A program made the translations under genes and the position numbers. A stretch of 64,000 nt of DNA from Agriotes lineatus. Its lineage: Eukaryota; Arthropoda; Insecta; Coleoptera; Elateridae. The DNA lies in contig CALNHX010001042.1 of the NCBI GenBank assembly GCA_940337035.1, positions 62,001 to 126,000 of the forward strand. Direction: 5' to 3'. The notes beneath the pieces are model-generated. The model saw nothing but the letters and a program-made list of their open reading frames with translations. It made no database searches and was not told where the DNA came from. Of the stretch, positions 34,432 through 44,863 are shown one piece after another (the first letter of the stretch is position 1; each line of letters begins with the position of its first letter).

Positions 34432-34940
34432 ATACAGATTGGTGGCGGAAAATGTGAACATAAGTAATCAAATGTTTGTGAATACAGTTTATGGACTTTG
34501 TATGCGTTAGGCATAAACAGACCTATATGCCATTAACATCTAGTATTCGCAGAATCTAAAGGTTTTGTTTTTAGAAAACACCGAATTCTAGGATACTAGA
34601 TTTTAAATCATATATTGTAGGCATAGAATTCAAATTTACGCGGGTTATAATGTGTATGTTAACCGTTTGATGGCGCTGGAGTAGCGGAAGAAGTTAAAAG
34701 GCTGTCGCGCGCAAAACTGTCTGTCTGTTTTAAAAGTTCTTATGTTACGGTACATATTTAAGGTTATGTTCTTATGTGTGAATAAATAATTTAAACAATC
34801 GTTTTCGTGTTTACTTATGAAGAAAAGCTCAGCAGACCTGCAATATGTCTACTTCTGTCTAACGCATACAAAGCCCATAAACTGTATTCTAACTCAATGG
34901 ACTGCCTATATTCACACTATCCACCACCAATCTGTATAAT
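34432..34940. mobile_element. Hairpin MITE split by a solo LTR
   Basis: Ends read ATACAGATTGGTGG and its inverse CCACCAATCTGTAT. Arms of about 200 bp pair along most of their length, for example ACAGTTTATGG with CCATAAACTGT-type sequence. The palindrome is interrupted by 34616-34842. A truncated relative is at 33576-33802. Confidence 0.82.
34616..34842. mobile_element. Solo LTR, 227 bp, TSD ATAT
   Basis: It begins TGTAGG and ends CCTGCA, flanked by ATAT at 34612-34615 and 34843-34846. It holds AATAAATAA near the downstream third. The interrupted palindrome reads continuously if the segment and one ATAT are removed. A 4-bp duplication fits Gypsy-type integration. It has no coding sequence. 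Confidence 0.75.
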
Positions 34941-35459
34941 ATAACATATATACTGTCCCTCATAAATTTGTAACACATGGATTTTTTTTATCATCCATTT
35001 ATCAGAGTGTTTTATTCCTGATACAAGTTCTACATCTTCTCAAACTAAAAATGCACTTGCCAAAATGTAAATATATTCGTATACAGGGGAGGTTCAAAAA
35101 TGAAATGAAAATGGTTCAAGAATAAAGTACCGTTATTTTTCAAAATAGACAAAAATGTTATTTAAAGAGGTTAAAAGTAGGTGTCAAACATAAAGTCACA
35201 GTTACTTGCTCCGAAAACATTTTTTTCTGGTTTCTCCTATTTTGTTCTTACCACGCTGTGTATTACCAAATGAAATACTTCAAAGTTAACTTATCAACGG
35301 ATACGATAAACGTGTATTGTCAAACCTGAGTTTCCCTCACTTAGCAACCAGGATATTACGTGATTCAAAATCAGTGCAAACAAATTTCATTTTTGTGTCA
35401 AATTTTTAAATAATTTAATAACAATGGACCAAATAATTTAAAATCAATTATAATTTTTT

Positions 35460-35830
35460 TCGTTGATCGTTTATTTATGGGTCCATTAATGTATAGAGAA
35501 TCGTCTATTAATGACCCTTACTAATGAATATTTTTTATTAATAAACGATTTTAAAAATCTGTTTATGTTGGTGGAACTGTAAGTCTATGTCAAATTCGAG
35601 GTTAACAGGTTAGGTTTTGCGTCAGTTTTGACACAAACTGACTCAAAACCTAATCTGCTAACCTCATATTTGACATGACTTACAATGTCACGAACATAAA
35701 CAGTGCCAACCTAAGAAAAAAATCACAACCATTTATGGTCACCCGGTACCATTAATGTCAAAACTTTAAGTGTCAAATTCTTTTCATGGAATAAAATTAG
35801 ATTCTCTTCAAATAATATACGATCAACGGA
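35460..35830. mobile_element. Hairpin MITE (CGTTGATCG ends)
   Basis: Begins CGTTGATCGT and ends ACGATCAACG. The inner core (35560-35700) is a palindrome around GTCAAATTCGAGGTTA, related to the core of the hairpin at 50206-50459. It is absent from the otherwise similar block at 32455-33000, which acts as an empty site. Confidence 0.75.
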
Positions 35831-35847
35831 AAAATATTGTAACTAAC

Positions 35848-35950
35848 TCGTATGTTAATCGGCGATTAATAATATCTACAATTAACGCGCTCGCTAGCGC
35901 TCGCGCATTAAAATGTCTCGATTATTAATCGCTCTCATTAACATACTTGT
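35848..35950. mobile_element. Short palindrome with GCTCGC core
   Basis: Arms of about 48 bp, GTATGTTAAT... and ...ATTAACATAC, around a central CGCTCGCTAGCGCTCGCGC. The strand-symmetric structure and GC core recall snapback mini-elements. Confidence 0.75.
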
Positions 35951-36042
35951 TTGTTAAATAACTATTAAGAGATATGATATAACAAATACCTCCAATTAAC
36001 ATTTTTGTGTATTTTAAAAAATAAGAGTACCTTTTTTTTCAA

Positions 36043-36590
36043 TCATTTTAGTTTTTTATTCAAGGAAAATCGGTTCTGAAAGATAATTTTTAAATTTAAA
36101 TATGATTTTTGTAATTTGCTAGAAATATGTTCCTTAAATCTTAATTTATTATCGATGATAAGTCCTAGATTTTTACAAGAATCTTTAATTTCCAATGACA
36201 TATCCCTTATTTTAATAGATATGTTATTAACATTGGCATCTCTAGTTTTTGCCCTACCAAATAACATCACATAACATTTACTTGCATTAATTTGAAGATT
36301 ATGTTTTTCCGAATATTCTATAAGATTTTTAAGATCAAAATTAACTTTAGCATTGACATCATCTACTTTATCGGGATTAAATTTGATTAATAGTTGTGTG
36401 TCATCTGCATAAAAATGGTAATCACAAAATCTTAGAGATGTTTTTAAATTGAAGGTATAAATGATATATAACAAAGGCCCTATCGTTAACGATGAGATAG
36501 GAATGTTAAAGTTGGTTAAATCCTATTGTCAAAAAATCCTCACAAAGATAGATAAGAATATTAAGCACACTAATAGCTTGTAAAGCACAT
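36043..36590 (-). pseudogene. CR1/L2-like non-LTR RT fragment
   Basis: The minus-strand frame 36043-36474 carries HFYADDTQLL (catalytic Asp pair), then NLIEYSEKHNLQINASKC, then LGLIIDNKLRFKEHI. This is the palm-to-thumb order of CR1/L2-type reverse transcriptases, in which DDTQL is common. Both ends are truncated and no endonuclease is present. It lies between the hairpin nest and the MULE transposase, in the opposite orientation to the transposase. The clade is inferred from the DDTQL variant only. Confidence 0.75.
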
Positions 36591-36712
36591 ACCTTACTTA
36601 ATTGCATTGTGCGCTAAGGATTTTCCATGGTATAAATGCAATTTTTCTTATTTTTCGATTTATTCCAAGTCTACAGCTTGCTAAGGAGTGTTGTAGAAAG
36701 TTAATATTGAAA

Positions 36713-38110
36713 ATGGTGTTGCAGTACATAGAGAGTGTAAAGGGCCATCGCAAATTGTTATTAGATGGTCATTTGTACATCAAAGACAAACAAATTGATA
36801 CGAAGATATACTGGAGGTGTGAACGTCATAAAAAATTCAAGTGTAGTGTTCGTGTTGTATCAGTGGACAACGATATTACACAAAAAAATGGCCAACATAA
36901 CCATGCAGCTGATGCTGCAGAAATAGAGGCAGCTCAAGTAATGCAAAATGTTAGAGAAGGTGCAAGACGTACCCAGGACGCTCCACACTTCATAGTATCG
37001 CAAGCATCTTTCGGATTATCACAGGCAGCGTCAGCAAAACTGCCAAAAGTGGACAACATGAAAAGAACTATACGAAACATTCGAACTAAGCATGATCCTG
37101 CTCCAGCTATACCTGGTCATCGAAGAGAACTTGTAATCCCAAATAATTACAAAATTACTAAAAATGGAGCAGATTTTCTATTACTTGATTCTGGACCCGC
37201 TGACGATCGAATATTAATTTTTTCCACAAGAAGGAACTTGCGGCTATTAGCTCAATCCATACATTGGTACGTAGATGGCACGTTTAAAACTGTGCCACAT
37301 CTATTTTGCCAATTATATACAATCCATGGGTTGCAATATAACAATGCTGTACCATTAGTATATGCACTACTGCCAGATAAAACCGAAGAAACCTACACTC
37401 GATTGCTTACAAGTTTGAAAGACATTGAACCGACAGTTTCACCAATAAGCATACTTATGGACTTTGAATTAGGGATGATGAATGCAGTGTCTGCAGCATT
37501 TCCGCAAACCAGGCAACGGGGATGCTTTTTCCATTTTTCTCAATGTTGTTTCCGTCACATCCAGTCAGAAGGACTTCAGCGTCGATATGAAGCAGAACCT
37601 GAATTTGCCCTAACAATGCGATTGTTGCCTGCTCTGGCATTCGTGCCTGCAGCAAATGTAGTAGATATCTTTGAACAGTTGTGCGAAGAAAATGTTATTC
37701 CACAAGAAGCTCAAGGTGTGCTAGACTACTTTGAGGATACGTGGATAGGACGCCCTCAACGACGTCACCGTCGCCCGCCGCGTTTTCCTCATGTTATGTG
37801 GAATTGTTTTGATGGTGTGAATGAAGATTTACCTAAAACCAACAATTCCGTGGAAGGATGGCATCGAGGCTTTGACCAGCAAGTTTCTTCAAACCATCCA
37901 AATATTTGGAAATTTATAGAAGCACTGCAGCGAGAGCAGAGTCTTAACGAACTCAAAATAGAGCAATATGTAAGTGGCGAAGAACCACCCAGAAGCCAGA
38001 AAAGGTATCGGGATTGTGCTGACAGAATAAAGCGCCTTGTCAGTAACTTCGATATTCAAGAAAACATCGTCGATTATTTACGTGATATTGCGCATAATTT
38101 TAATTTTTAA
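36713..38110 (+). CDS. FLYWCH-MULE transposase
   Basis: 465 codons from ATG 36713; the frame is open further upstream, but the preceding 37 codons lack similarity and an ATG. Residues about 8-66 form a FLYWCH zinc module (YWRC, later Cys and HNH). The DDE catalytic domain follows: Asp188 in WYVDGTF, Asp250 in ILMDFELGM, then CFFHFSQ and Glu381 in NNSVEGWHRGF. The protein would cut and integrate DNA using the TAGACCGAA-array termini. No stop or frameshift is seen, and AATAAA-type signals lie near 38170-38195. The element has a perfect 9-bp duplication, so this could still be active. Length is normal for insect FLYWCH-MULEs. Confidence 0.9.
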   Translation: MVLQYIESVKGHRKLLLDGHLYIKDKQIDTKIYWRCERHKKFKCSVRVVSVDNDITQKNGQHNHAADAAEIEAAQVMQNVREGARRTQDAPHFIVSQASFGLSQAASAKLPKVDNMKRTIRNIRTKHDPAPAIPGHRRELVIPNNYKITKNGADFLLLDSGPADDRILIFSTRRNLRLLAQSIHWYVDGTFKTVPHLFCQLYTIHGLQYNNAVPLVYALLPDKTEETYTRLLTSLKDIEPTVSPISILMDFELGMMNAVSAAFPQTRQRGCFFHFSQCCFRHIQSEGLQRRYEAEPEFALTMRLLPALAFVPAANVVDIFEQLCEENVIPQEAQGVLDYFEDTWIGRPQRRHRRPPRFPHVMWNCFDGVNEDLPKTNNSVEGWHRGFDQQVSSNHPNIWKFIEALQREQSLNELKIEQYVSGEEPPRSQKRYRDCADRIKRLVSNFDIQENIVDYLRDIAHNFNF

Positions 38111-38287
38111 TATTAGTAGATATGTAATTGGGTAGGATATATTTGTTAAGTATTGTTTGATTTACTAGAATAAAGTTAAAATAAAATAAAAAACAAAAAA
38201 AACTTCTAAACACGCCAGTCCTAAGCTTGAATAAAGTGTGAAGAAAAGTTGATGCTATTAATGTTAATAAATGTAACCGTAATATAT

Positions 38288-38446
38288 TTTCGACAGAGTG
38301 ATTTTCGGTCTATTGCTGCTTCGGTCTAGTGACGTTTCGGGCTATTGCTGCTTCGGTCTAGTGACGTTTCGGTCTATTGCTATTCGGTCAATTGAGTTCG
38401 TTCAATTGCTTTCGGCCTATTGAGTTCGGTCTACTCGCCGTGTACC
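38288..38446. repeat. MULE right TIR, TAGACCGAA array
   Basis: Inverted copy of 32200-32335 with about two additional 15-16-bp units, consistent with slippage or unequal exchange within the array. Confidence 0.9.
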
Positions 38447-38455
38447 CCTTTGGAT

Positions 38456-39299
38456 GGGCAAACGCAGCTCCTTCTTGACCTGTGTCGACGATCGCGGAGC
38501 GAACACTTAGCTCCCTCGAGCCTTGTCGAAAGGGTTTCCTGTATGCAGCCACCAGAGGTCTGTTTAAGCTAGTTTATTATCCTGCCTGCGTTAGGATTGG
38601 ACTCCACATAACCTGTAGTGACGGAATTCGTTTTTAATTTGCGTATATCTCGTGCTAACGTATATTTATTTGGCAAACATTGGACTGTCGTCATAATAAC
38701 ATGAATTTAGCATAAACGTGGTCTTTATCTAGTAGACTAGGTTTTATCAGTTATTGAGGCTACTTGTTGATAAATTTATTCTGGAACACTTAACTGGTTA
38801 GCTGTTTACAATTTCATCTGTTAAAGTAATTTGTGGATGTGTCTCCTGCACGTTATTATTATTTGTAATTTAGGATCTTGTAAAGCAATGTTGCTTGTTG
38901 GTTGTGAAATTTAAGATTTGGATAATCACGCCATGCTAATGACTGTTTAACATGGTTGAATTACTCACCTTAGTTCTGTACTTGCAAGATATTGCTTTAA
39001 TTAATTCGATCTGAGTGACTCATTGAAACTGATGATACATATCTGAACCAAGATCTTGGGTCTGTAGGACCTTCTGCCAAATAATTATGACATATGAATA
39101 ATTTTTGCATTTGTGGATATAGGGTTATGGTCAACTGTTAATAACTTTGCCATGGTCATATGCTTTACCGTGTAGTTCTCTGGTAATGCAAATTTCCACT
39201 TTGGCATTCAGTTTGTAGTTTCTTTATTTGCAGTAAACATTCGCACATTCACACTTTAATTATTTAAATCATGTATAAATATTTTGGTTAGTTTTTAAT
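38456..39299. other. No gene recognised
   Basis: Right flank of the MULE. It is mixed composition and then AT-rich; no supported feature. Confidence 0.45.
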
Positions 39300-39510
39300 A
39301 CAACTTCTGCTACTGTCATATGAATTGTGATATTTTAATCTGGTTTGCCATGTATGTGTACTCTGTTTATTTGTATATGTACTACCTTTGCCGATATTAT
39401 ACTGCCTTGACATCAATCGCTGCGTATCTGATTTGTGCCTTTGCCGTTACCTTTAATTTTCAGGTTTGGTTAGTAGCGCATTCTGTAGTGTGCGTTTTGA
39501 TTAGCAAAGT
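39300..39510 (+). repeat. Dispersed repeat, copy 2, left half
   Basis: Matches the minus strand of about 6830-7050. It is interrupted at 39510 by the Gypsy element and resumes at 47899. Confidence 0.75.
39507..39510. other. Gypsy target-site duplication, left (AAGT)
   Basis: AAGT recurs at 47899-47902. The uninterrupted relative at 6827-6831 reads AAAGCGCTGG at this spot, so one base differs. Confidence 0.9.
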
Positions 39511-40867
39511 TGTGCCCTCTAAAAGTATACAAACCTGCAGAAGGTTCACATTCTCCGGCTAGCTCACTTCTCGGCAACAATTTAAATAAAAGGTGGGTTC
39601 GTATTTTCACTTCATACATATGGGTAAGGTTCAATAAAATACAAAGTGGGCGCCAGCAATTTAATAATTGCATTTAACTAACATAACATAGGTATATATT
39701 TATATTTACAAATGGAAAATCGGAAATGTATATTCTGTACCTTTTAAATTATATATTAAATCATAGGTACATAATTAGAATTAAACAATTGAATGAAATG
39801 TTTTAAATCCGATCTTAAGTATAATCGGAGAGCTCTCCCTGGTTATAAAATATAGGTTGTTAAAAACTATATATCTAATTAGCTGTTATAATTAAAATTT
39901 AGTATAACAAATGTTCAAAATTCATACTGATAAGCAGTAATGTTTACATGCAAATCGGTAGTGACAGTTTAGAGTTATTTAGCAAGATTTAAGGTGTATT
40001 GACAATGAGGTAAGTCAAAAAAAACCAGTTAGATAAGGACAGGGGTTTATAGTTGAAGTTTTAGGAGCTTCCGCTGCGCAGAAAGCCACATCTGTGCACT
40101 GCAGTGTCGAGCAATAACTGCACCGTACTTACTGGGTCAACTTGAGGTAGGAAGCTAATAAAGGCCAGCCAAGGGGGCAGAGGCTCCTTGAGGGAGTTGC
40201 AGATGGTGCACCAGGTCCAAGAAGGTAGATGGACGGCAATGGTACCTCAACCAGTTTGAGCAGTGCGGTATGCCAAATAAGATAGAGGATTACTCTGCGA
40301 TGCTGAACTGGTGGAAGACATCCAGGTAAACAAGGCTCTTTGGGGGAATAGCTGAGAGCGCACCAGGTCCGATTAGACGAAGGGGGTGGTGCCGGAACCT
40401 CAATCCGTCGAGCAGAGTGGTATAAAAAAAAGCAGCTAAGTGAGCTGCCTTTCTTAAGAAACGTCGCACCATGTGCTTCGGAAAATGTCAGAAATAACGG
40501 TCACTTCAATATCACTTTATTATGCCGATTATTTCCTAATTTATGCACATAATATAACAACTGTATGTTGCAGGATGACGGCAGAAATATTTAAATTTCA
40601 CAAAGCCTCGAGTCAAGATGCCATACCTCGACGATGGTACAGGCAAGAATCCTCCATATCCAAAAATTCAGGAAAAGGCTTTTTTTATAACATTTTCAAA
40701 AATCCCTAAATCAGAATGTCAAACCTTAAAGAGGAGTTATGTGTGTATGCAACCTTTGAAGCAAGATGGGTTGCATACTTGTTAAGGGAAATTATTGTAT
40801 GTGTAAATGCAACATTTTGAATATATTAAATAATAAACCTTGTAGCTAATTACACTGGAATGCTACA
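39511..40867 (-). repeat. Gypsy 3' LTR
   Basis: 1357 bp. It contains an imperfect internal tandem duplication with a period of about 152 bp (about 40180-40440, GCACCAGGTCC at 40208 and 40360). Short open frames inside (40290-40472 minus, 40473-40709 plus) recur unchanged in the other LTR and carry no known domain. Confidence 0.93.
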
Positions 40868-41626
40868 CTATCCCTTCACAAGAAAAAGAACAGAAAAAGA
40901 CAACGTCTCAGATACCAGAATATTCCATTTCATAAAACCCAACCAAAAGATGTTATCCTTCAACTAAAAGAACTATAAGTAAGCTAACTTAGAGACCTAG
41001 AATACTATGCTAAACTACTTATATCTAATCTACTGGGACAACACAAGTTACTCAGTCCGTCGCTGCGAGGTGGAAAAGCTGCGCCGGTGGACTAAATAAT
41101 CGTAAGTACACAAATACTTATTAACTAACCCTTTCAAAATAAACAAAGAAAATGATTAAAGGATATATAATGCTATGCTGTAAGGAAGCATTTAAGTTAC
41201 TTTACCTAATCATAATTGCCCAAAAGAATCTCGTAAGATGAAATTCCATCACAAAGTTCCTGTGCCAGAAATAAACCATTTCTGCAAATTCAAGGGAAAT
41301 GCAAGGAACTAGCTTTAGACGCATAGTCTATATTAAAAAGCTCATAATGATCTTGCCTGACCTGCACACGTCTTGAAGCTATCTAAACTTCTAATAACGT
41401 ATCATATTCACGTTACTGGATCATTCCATCACATTGGACAGAGTATTTACCCAAAAAAAAAATTACTGCACCACATAGGGTACAGCAGAGAAGTGCTATG
41501 CCACAACTCTGACAATTAGACGGAAAAGTAGAATAGGTAACTAATCAAATCCATCAAAAGTACCACACCTACAGCGAATAATGAAATTAATACCTTCACC
41601 AAAAATATCTATATACAAGAAACTGA
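40868..41626 (-). other. Gypsy 3' noncoding region
   Basis: Between the pol stop codon and the 3' LTR. I see no env-like or other open frame. Confidence 0.7.
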
Positions 41627-44600
41627 TTAAGAGTCGTCGTCGGGAAAATTAAATTCGTTATCAGTACCGGGTTTTAAATCTTTTATATGCCACACCCCTA
41701 AGTTTTTACCATTTAAATCAACTAAACGATATGTTACAGTACCTGTTACTTCGGCAATTTTGGCTTTAACATATTTAGGAGCTAACTTCCGAGCAAAACC
41801 TTTGGAGGCATCTGACAAAACTGGATTGCGTTTCCACACTATTTCACCTTTCTTAAAATGTAAGGCCCTTTTCCTTAAATTATAGTAATGTTTATTACGC
41901 TCATAAGCTTTGTTCAATTTTGCAATGACTTCATTGTAAAGGGGAGAAAGTTCATTGACATCCTTCACCAATTGTTCTCGGGTGTCTAAAGATATATCTG
42001 CCTTTTTCAGATTCGCTAGGCGACCATAATAATCACCATGAGCGGGAACAGTCCTACCGAAATTAAGGAAAGAGGGGGTATAACCCGTAACTTCATGGAC
42101 AGCATTCCTAATTGCATGGGCTATTTTAAAAATCTGAGCGTCCCAAAGTCTATGATTTTCTTGCACGTATGAGCGAATAGCAGTGGTGATAATCCTATTC
42201 GTACGCTCCACAGGATTCACTTGAGCATGGTAAGACGCATTATACCACACCTTCTGAACCTTATATTTTTCCACTAGTTTTAGAAAAGCTCCACCAATAA
42301 ATTGGGGTCCGTTATCACACATGATGATTTGTGGTACACCAAACATTAGGAAGACATCGTTTTCGAGAAACCTAACGATAGAAGAGGCAGTTGCCTTCCT
42401 AAGAGGTTGAACTTGCACGAATTTGGTGAACCAATCGGTCACAACCAAGATAGAAGTGTAACCTTTTGTGGATCTAGGTAAAGGACCAATCAAATCTATT
42501 GATACTAGTTGAAAAGGATATTTGATTTTTTTTTGATTTCCCATGAAACCAGGTCGAAGTTGTGAAGAAGATTTACTGGCTTGACAAACATCACACTTCA
42601 GTACATATTTAGCGACGTCAGCTTTCATTTTGGGCCAATAGTAAATCTCTGAAAGTTTATGGAGTGTTTTGAATGAACCAAGATGGCTTGAGGTGGGTTC
42701 ATTGTGAAATTGGTGAAGAAGATCTAGTCGTTTTGTTTTAGGAACTACTATTTTCCATTCAACAAGGTTAGATGTAATGTTGTGTTTATTGTGAACATAT
42801 TTGTGGAGAATTCCATCCTCGATTCGCCAAGAAGGATATTTAATGGGGTCACGTGTGATTTTAATGATCATGTTCCTATACCAAGGACAAAATTCTGTCT
42901 CTCCAAACGTTATAGTATTAATATTAACAACAGGGATAGGAGCTCTAGATAATGCATCCGGGACAACATTATATTTCCCTTTCCGATGTTCAATGTCAAA
43001 ACTGTATTGCGACATTCTAGCCGTCCAACGAGCTAATCTACCTGTTGGCGATTGAAGTTTGTGTAACCACAAAAGAGCATGATGATCAGTGATAATTTTA
43101 AAATGTGTTAGTTCAATGTAAGGACGATACTTCTCTATCCCAAACAAGCAGGCTAAGCATTCTTTCTCGGTTATAGAGTAATTCTGTTCAGCGCTAGTTA
43201 AGGACCGACTGGCGTAAGCAATGACTTTTTCATTTGAACCTTCCCCTTGCACTAAAATTGCTCCTAAACCAACATCACTAGCATCACACTGAATAATGAA
43301 CGGTTTAGTGAAATCTGGGCTAGTTAAGATAGGTGCTGAAACTAATAAACCTTTCAGTTCTTGGAACGCAAATTCTGCACGATCATTCCACTTAATGACT
43401 TTCTTTTTTTGATGGCCCTTAATGAGTTCTAATATCGGGGATACGATTGTTGAAAAATTTGGAACAAACCTTCTGTACCAGCTGGCCATTCCTAAAAATC
43501 TTTTAACCTCCGTGGAAGTTTTAGGAGTAGGAAAAGAAACGATAGCTTCGACTTTAGAAGGATCGGTACGTAAACCATCCCTGTCAACCAAGAAACCTAA
43601 ATAAGTTAGAGAAGGTCTACAAAATTCACACTTATCGAGGTTTATAGTTAGCCCTGCATCCTTTAAATGATTATAAACTTTGTTTAGGGTGTCCAAGTGT
43701 TCAGAAAAAGTTTTTGAGGCGATGATAATATCGTCCATGTATACAAATACGCTATCTAACTCAGGACCAAAAATGTTATCCATTAATCTCTGTAACGTTT
43801 GGGGACTATTGTTAAGGCCGAAGGGAAGAACAGTAAATTCAAATAGTCCTCTACTTGGAACTGTAAAAGCGGTCTTCTCACAACTGTTCTTGGAAAGTGG
43901 TACCTGCCAAAATGCCTTTTGAAGGTCGATGGAACTTAAAAACCTTGCGTCCTGTAGCCTATCAAGAATACCATTAACATATGGTAAAGGGTAAGCATCC
44001 CTTTTGGTAAGTTTATTTAATTGACGACCGTCAAAACAAAATCTTAAGGATCCATCTTTCTTTTTTACCATTACAATCGGAGAATTCCAAGGTGAGAAAG
44101 ATTTTTGAATCACCCCCAACTCTAACATTGTATCAACCTCTTTATTTACAGCATCCAGCATTACAGGTGACATAGGATAGTATCTCTGCTTAATCGGTTT
44201 TGCATCTCCAGTATCTATATTATGGACGACCATATGGGTGCGACCAAGTTTAGGACCACTTATACTATGAAATTTATTAATGACGACTTCCAAATTTCGA
44301 ATTTGTTCACCAGACAGGTCCTCTTTTGCAAGAATATATTTAAATGAATTATTTAAGCTAGAAACATGGAATTGGTCTGATTTGAAATCTGTGATAATGT
44401 TAAACAAATAACAGCTATCAACACCAAGGGTAAGTGGAGCTGAGATAGTGTTCGAAACTAAACAGTTAATAACTCTAGTTACATTATCGATCGTTACAGG
44501 TAAATCTACTAACCCTAGGATGGATTGATAGTTCCCATCAGCTGTTTGAAGTTTCATATCAGAATTAGATGTACTAGTCAATGGCAAATTAAATTTATTT

Positions 44601-44863
44601 AACAAAAATAATCCCTGCTTGCCTATTATTGTCTGGTTAGCACCAGAATCCAGAAGAGCTAACAATGGAATATTCTTAATTTGTACTTTGATAAAGGGTC
44701 GATTATCCCTGTGGCAGTGAGAAAACATGGACTGAACTTGAGGGTATTTATAAAAGTGTGCAACAGCCTTCAACCACTCTTTCCACTTTAAAGTTTCAGC
44801 CTGCAAAATCTCGGGACTTAAGCGTCGTGGGCTGCAGACGAGGCTTGTCCTTGCGGGTTTTTT
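41627..44863 (-). CDS. pol: Gypsy Pol polyprotein
   Basis: Read from the frameshift site to a stop at 41627. No ATG begins the frame; it is open upstream past the gag stop, so expression as Gag-Pol by -1 shifting is expected. Numbering from 44806, it has aspartic protease (Asp53 in LLDSGANQT), RT (Asp294 in SSIDLQKAF and YMDD at 356-359) and RNase H (Asp508 in FIIQCDASD, then ITEKECLA and TDHHALLWL). Integrase has its His701, His708, Cys738 and Cys741 zinc module and catalytic Asp771, Asp831 and Glu867 (NPVERTNR). A C-terminal GPY-like region follows, ending at PDDDS. No stop or frameshift is visible. The family copies its RNA to DNA in cytoplasmic particles and integrates it. Confidence 0.95.
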   Translation of the reverse strand, partial: KKPARTSLVCSPRRLSPEILQAETLKWKEWLKAVAHFYKYPQVQSMFSHCHRDNRPFIKVQIKNIPLLALLDSGANQTIIGKQGLFLLNKFNLPLTSTSNSDMKLQTADGNYQSILGLVDLPVTIDNVTRVINCLVSNTISAPLTLGVDSCYLFNIITDFKSDQFHVSSLNNSFKYILAKEDLSGEQIRNLEVVINKFHSISGPKLGRTHMVVHNIDTGDAKPIKQRYYPMSPVMLDAVNKEVDTMLELGVIQKSFSPWNSPIVMVKKKDGSLRFCFDGRQLNKLTKRDAYPLPYVNGILDRLQDARFLSSIDLQKAFWQVPLSKNSCEKTAFTVPSRGLFEFTVLPFGLNNSPQTLQRLMDNIFGPELDSVFVYMDDIIIASKTFSEHLDTLNKVYNHLKDAGLTINLDKCEFCRPSLTYLGFLVDRDGLRTDPSKVEAIVSFPTPKTSTEVKRFLGMASWYRRFVPNFSTIVSPILELIKGHQKKKVIKWNDRAEFAFQELKGLLVSAPILTSPDFTKPFIIQCDASDVGLGAILVQGEGSNEKVIAYASRSLTSAEQNYSITEKECLACLFGIEKYRPYIELTHFKIITDHHALLWLHKLQSPTGRLARWTARMSQYSFDIEHRKGKYNVVPDALSRAPIPVVNINTITFGETEFCPWYRNMIIKITRDPIKYPSWRIEDGILHKYVHNKHNITSNLVEWKIVVPKTKRLDLLHQFHNEPTSSHLGSFKTLHKLSEIYYWPKMKADVAKYVLKCDVCQASKSSSQLRPGFMGNQKKIKYPFQLVSIDLIGPLPRSTKGYTSILVVTDWFTKFVQVQPLRKATASSIVRFLENDVFLMFGVPQIIMCDNGPQFIGGAFLKLVEKYKVQKVWYNASYHAQVNPVERTNRIITTAIRSYVQENHRLWDAQIFKIAHAIRNAVHEVTGYTPSFLNFGRTVPAHGDYYGRLANLKKADISLDTREQLVKDVNELSPLYNEVIAKLNKAYERNKHYYNLRKRALHFKKGEIVWKRNPVLSDASKGFARKLAPKYVKAKIAEVTGTVTYRLVDLNGKNLGVWHIKDLKPGTDNEFNFPDDDS

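Larger units (their letters stand above)
32200..38446 (+). mobile_element. Mutator-like transposon (MULE) with tandem-repeat TIRs
   Basis: 6247 bp bounded by a perfect 9-bp duplication. Both termini begin with GG and within 20 bp enter an array of short units built on TAGACCGAA or TTGACCGAA. I count about 8 units at the left (32212-32330) and about 10 at the right (38290-38435), in inverted orientation. Order and spacers (CTCAA, CGTCAC, CAGCAA) are conserved between ends, and the right end has about two extra units. One open FLYWCH-MULE transposase lies at the right (36713-38110). Some 4 kb of the interior is filled with nested hairpins, a solo LTR and a retroelement fragment. Confidence 0.93.

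Noticed and set aside
40290..40709. Short frames in the Gypsy LTR (also 47321-47740) as accessory genes
   Set aside because: Identical in both LTRs simply because the LTRs are identical; no domain and no coding signature.
40868..41626. env gene downstream of Gypsy pol
   Set aside because: No open frame of useful length, signal peptide or membrane segment between the pol stop and the LTR.
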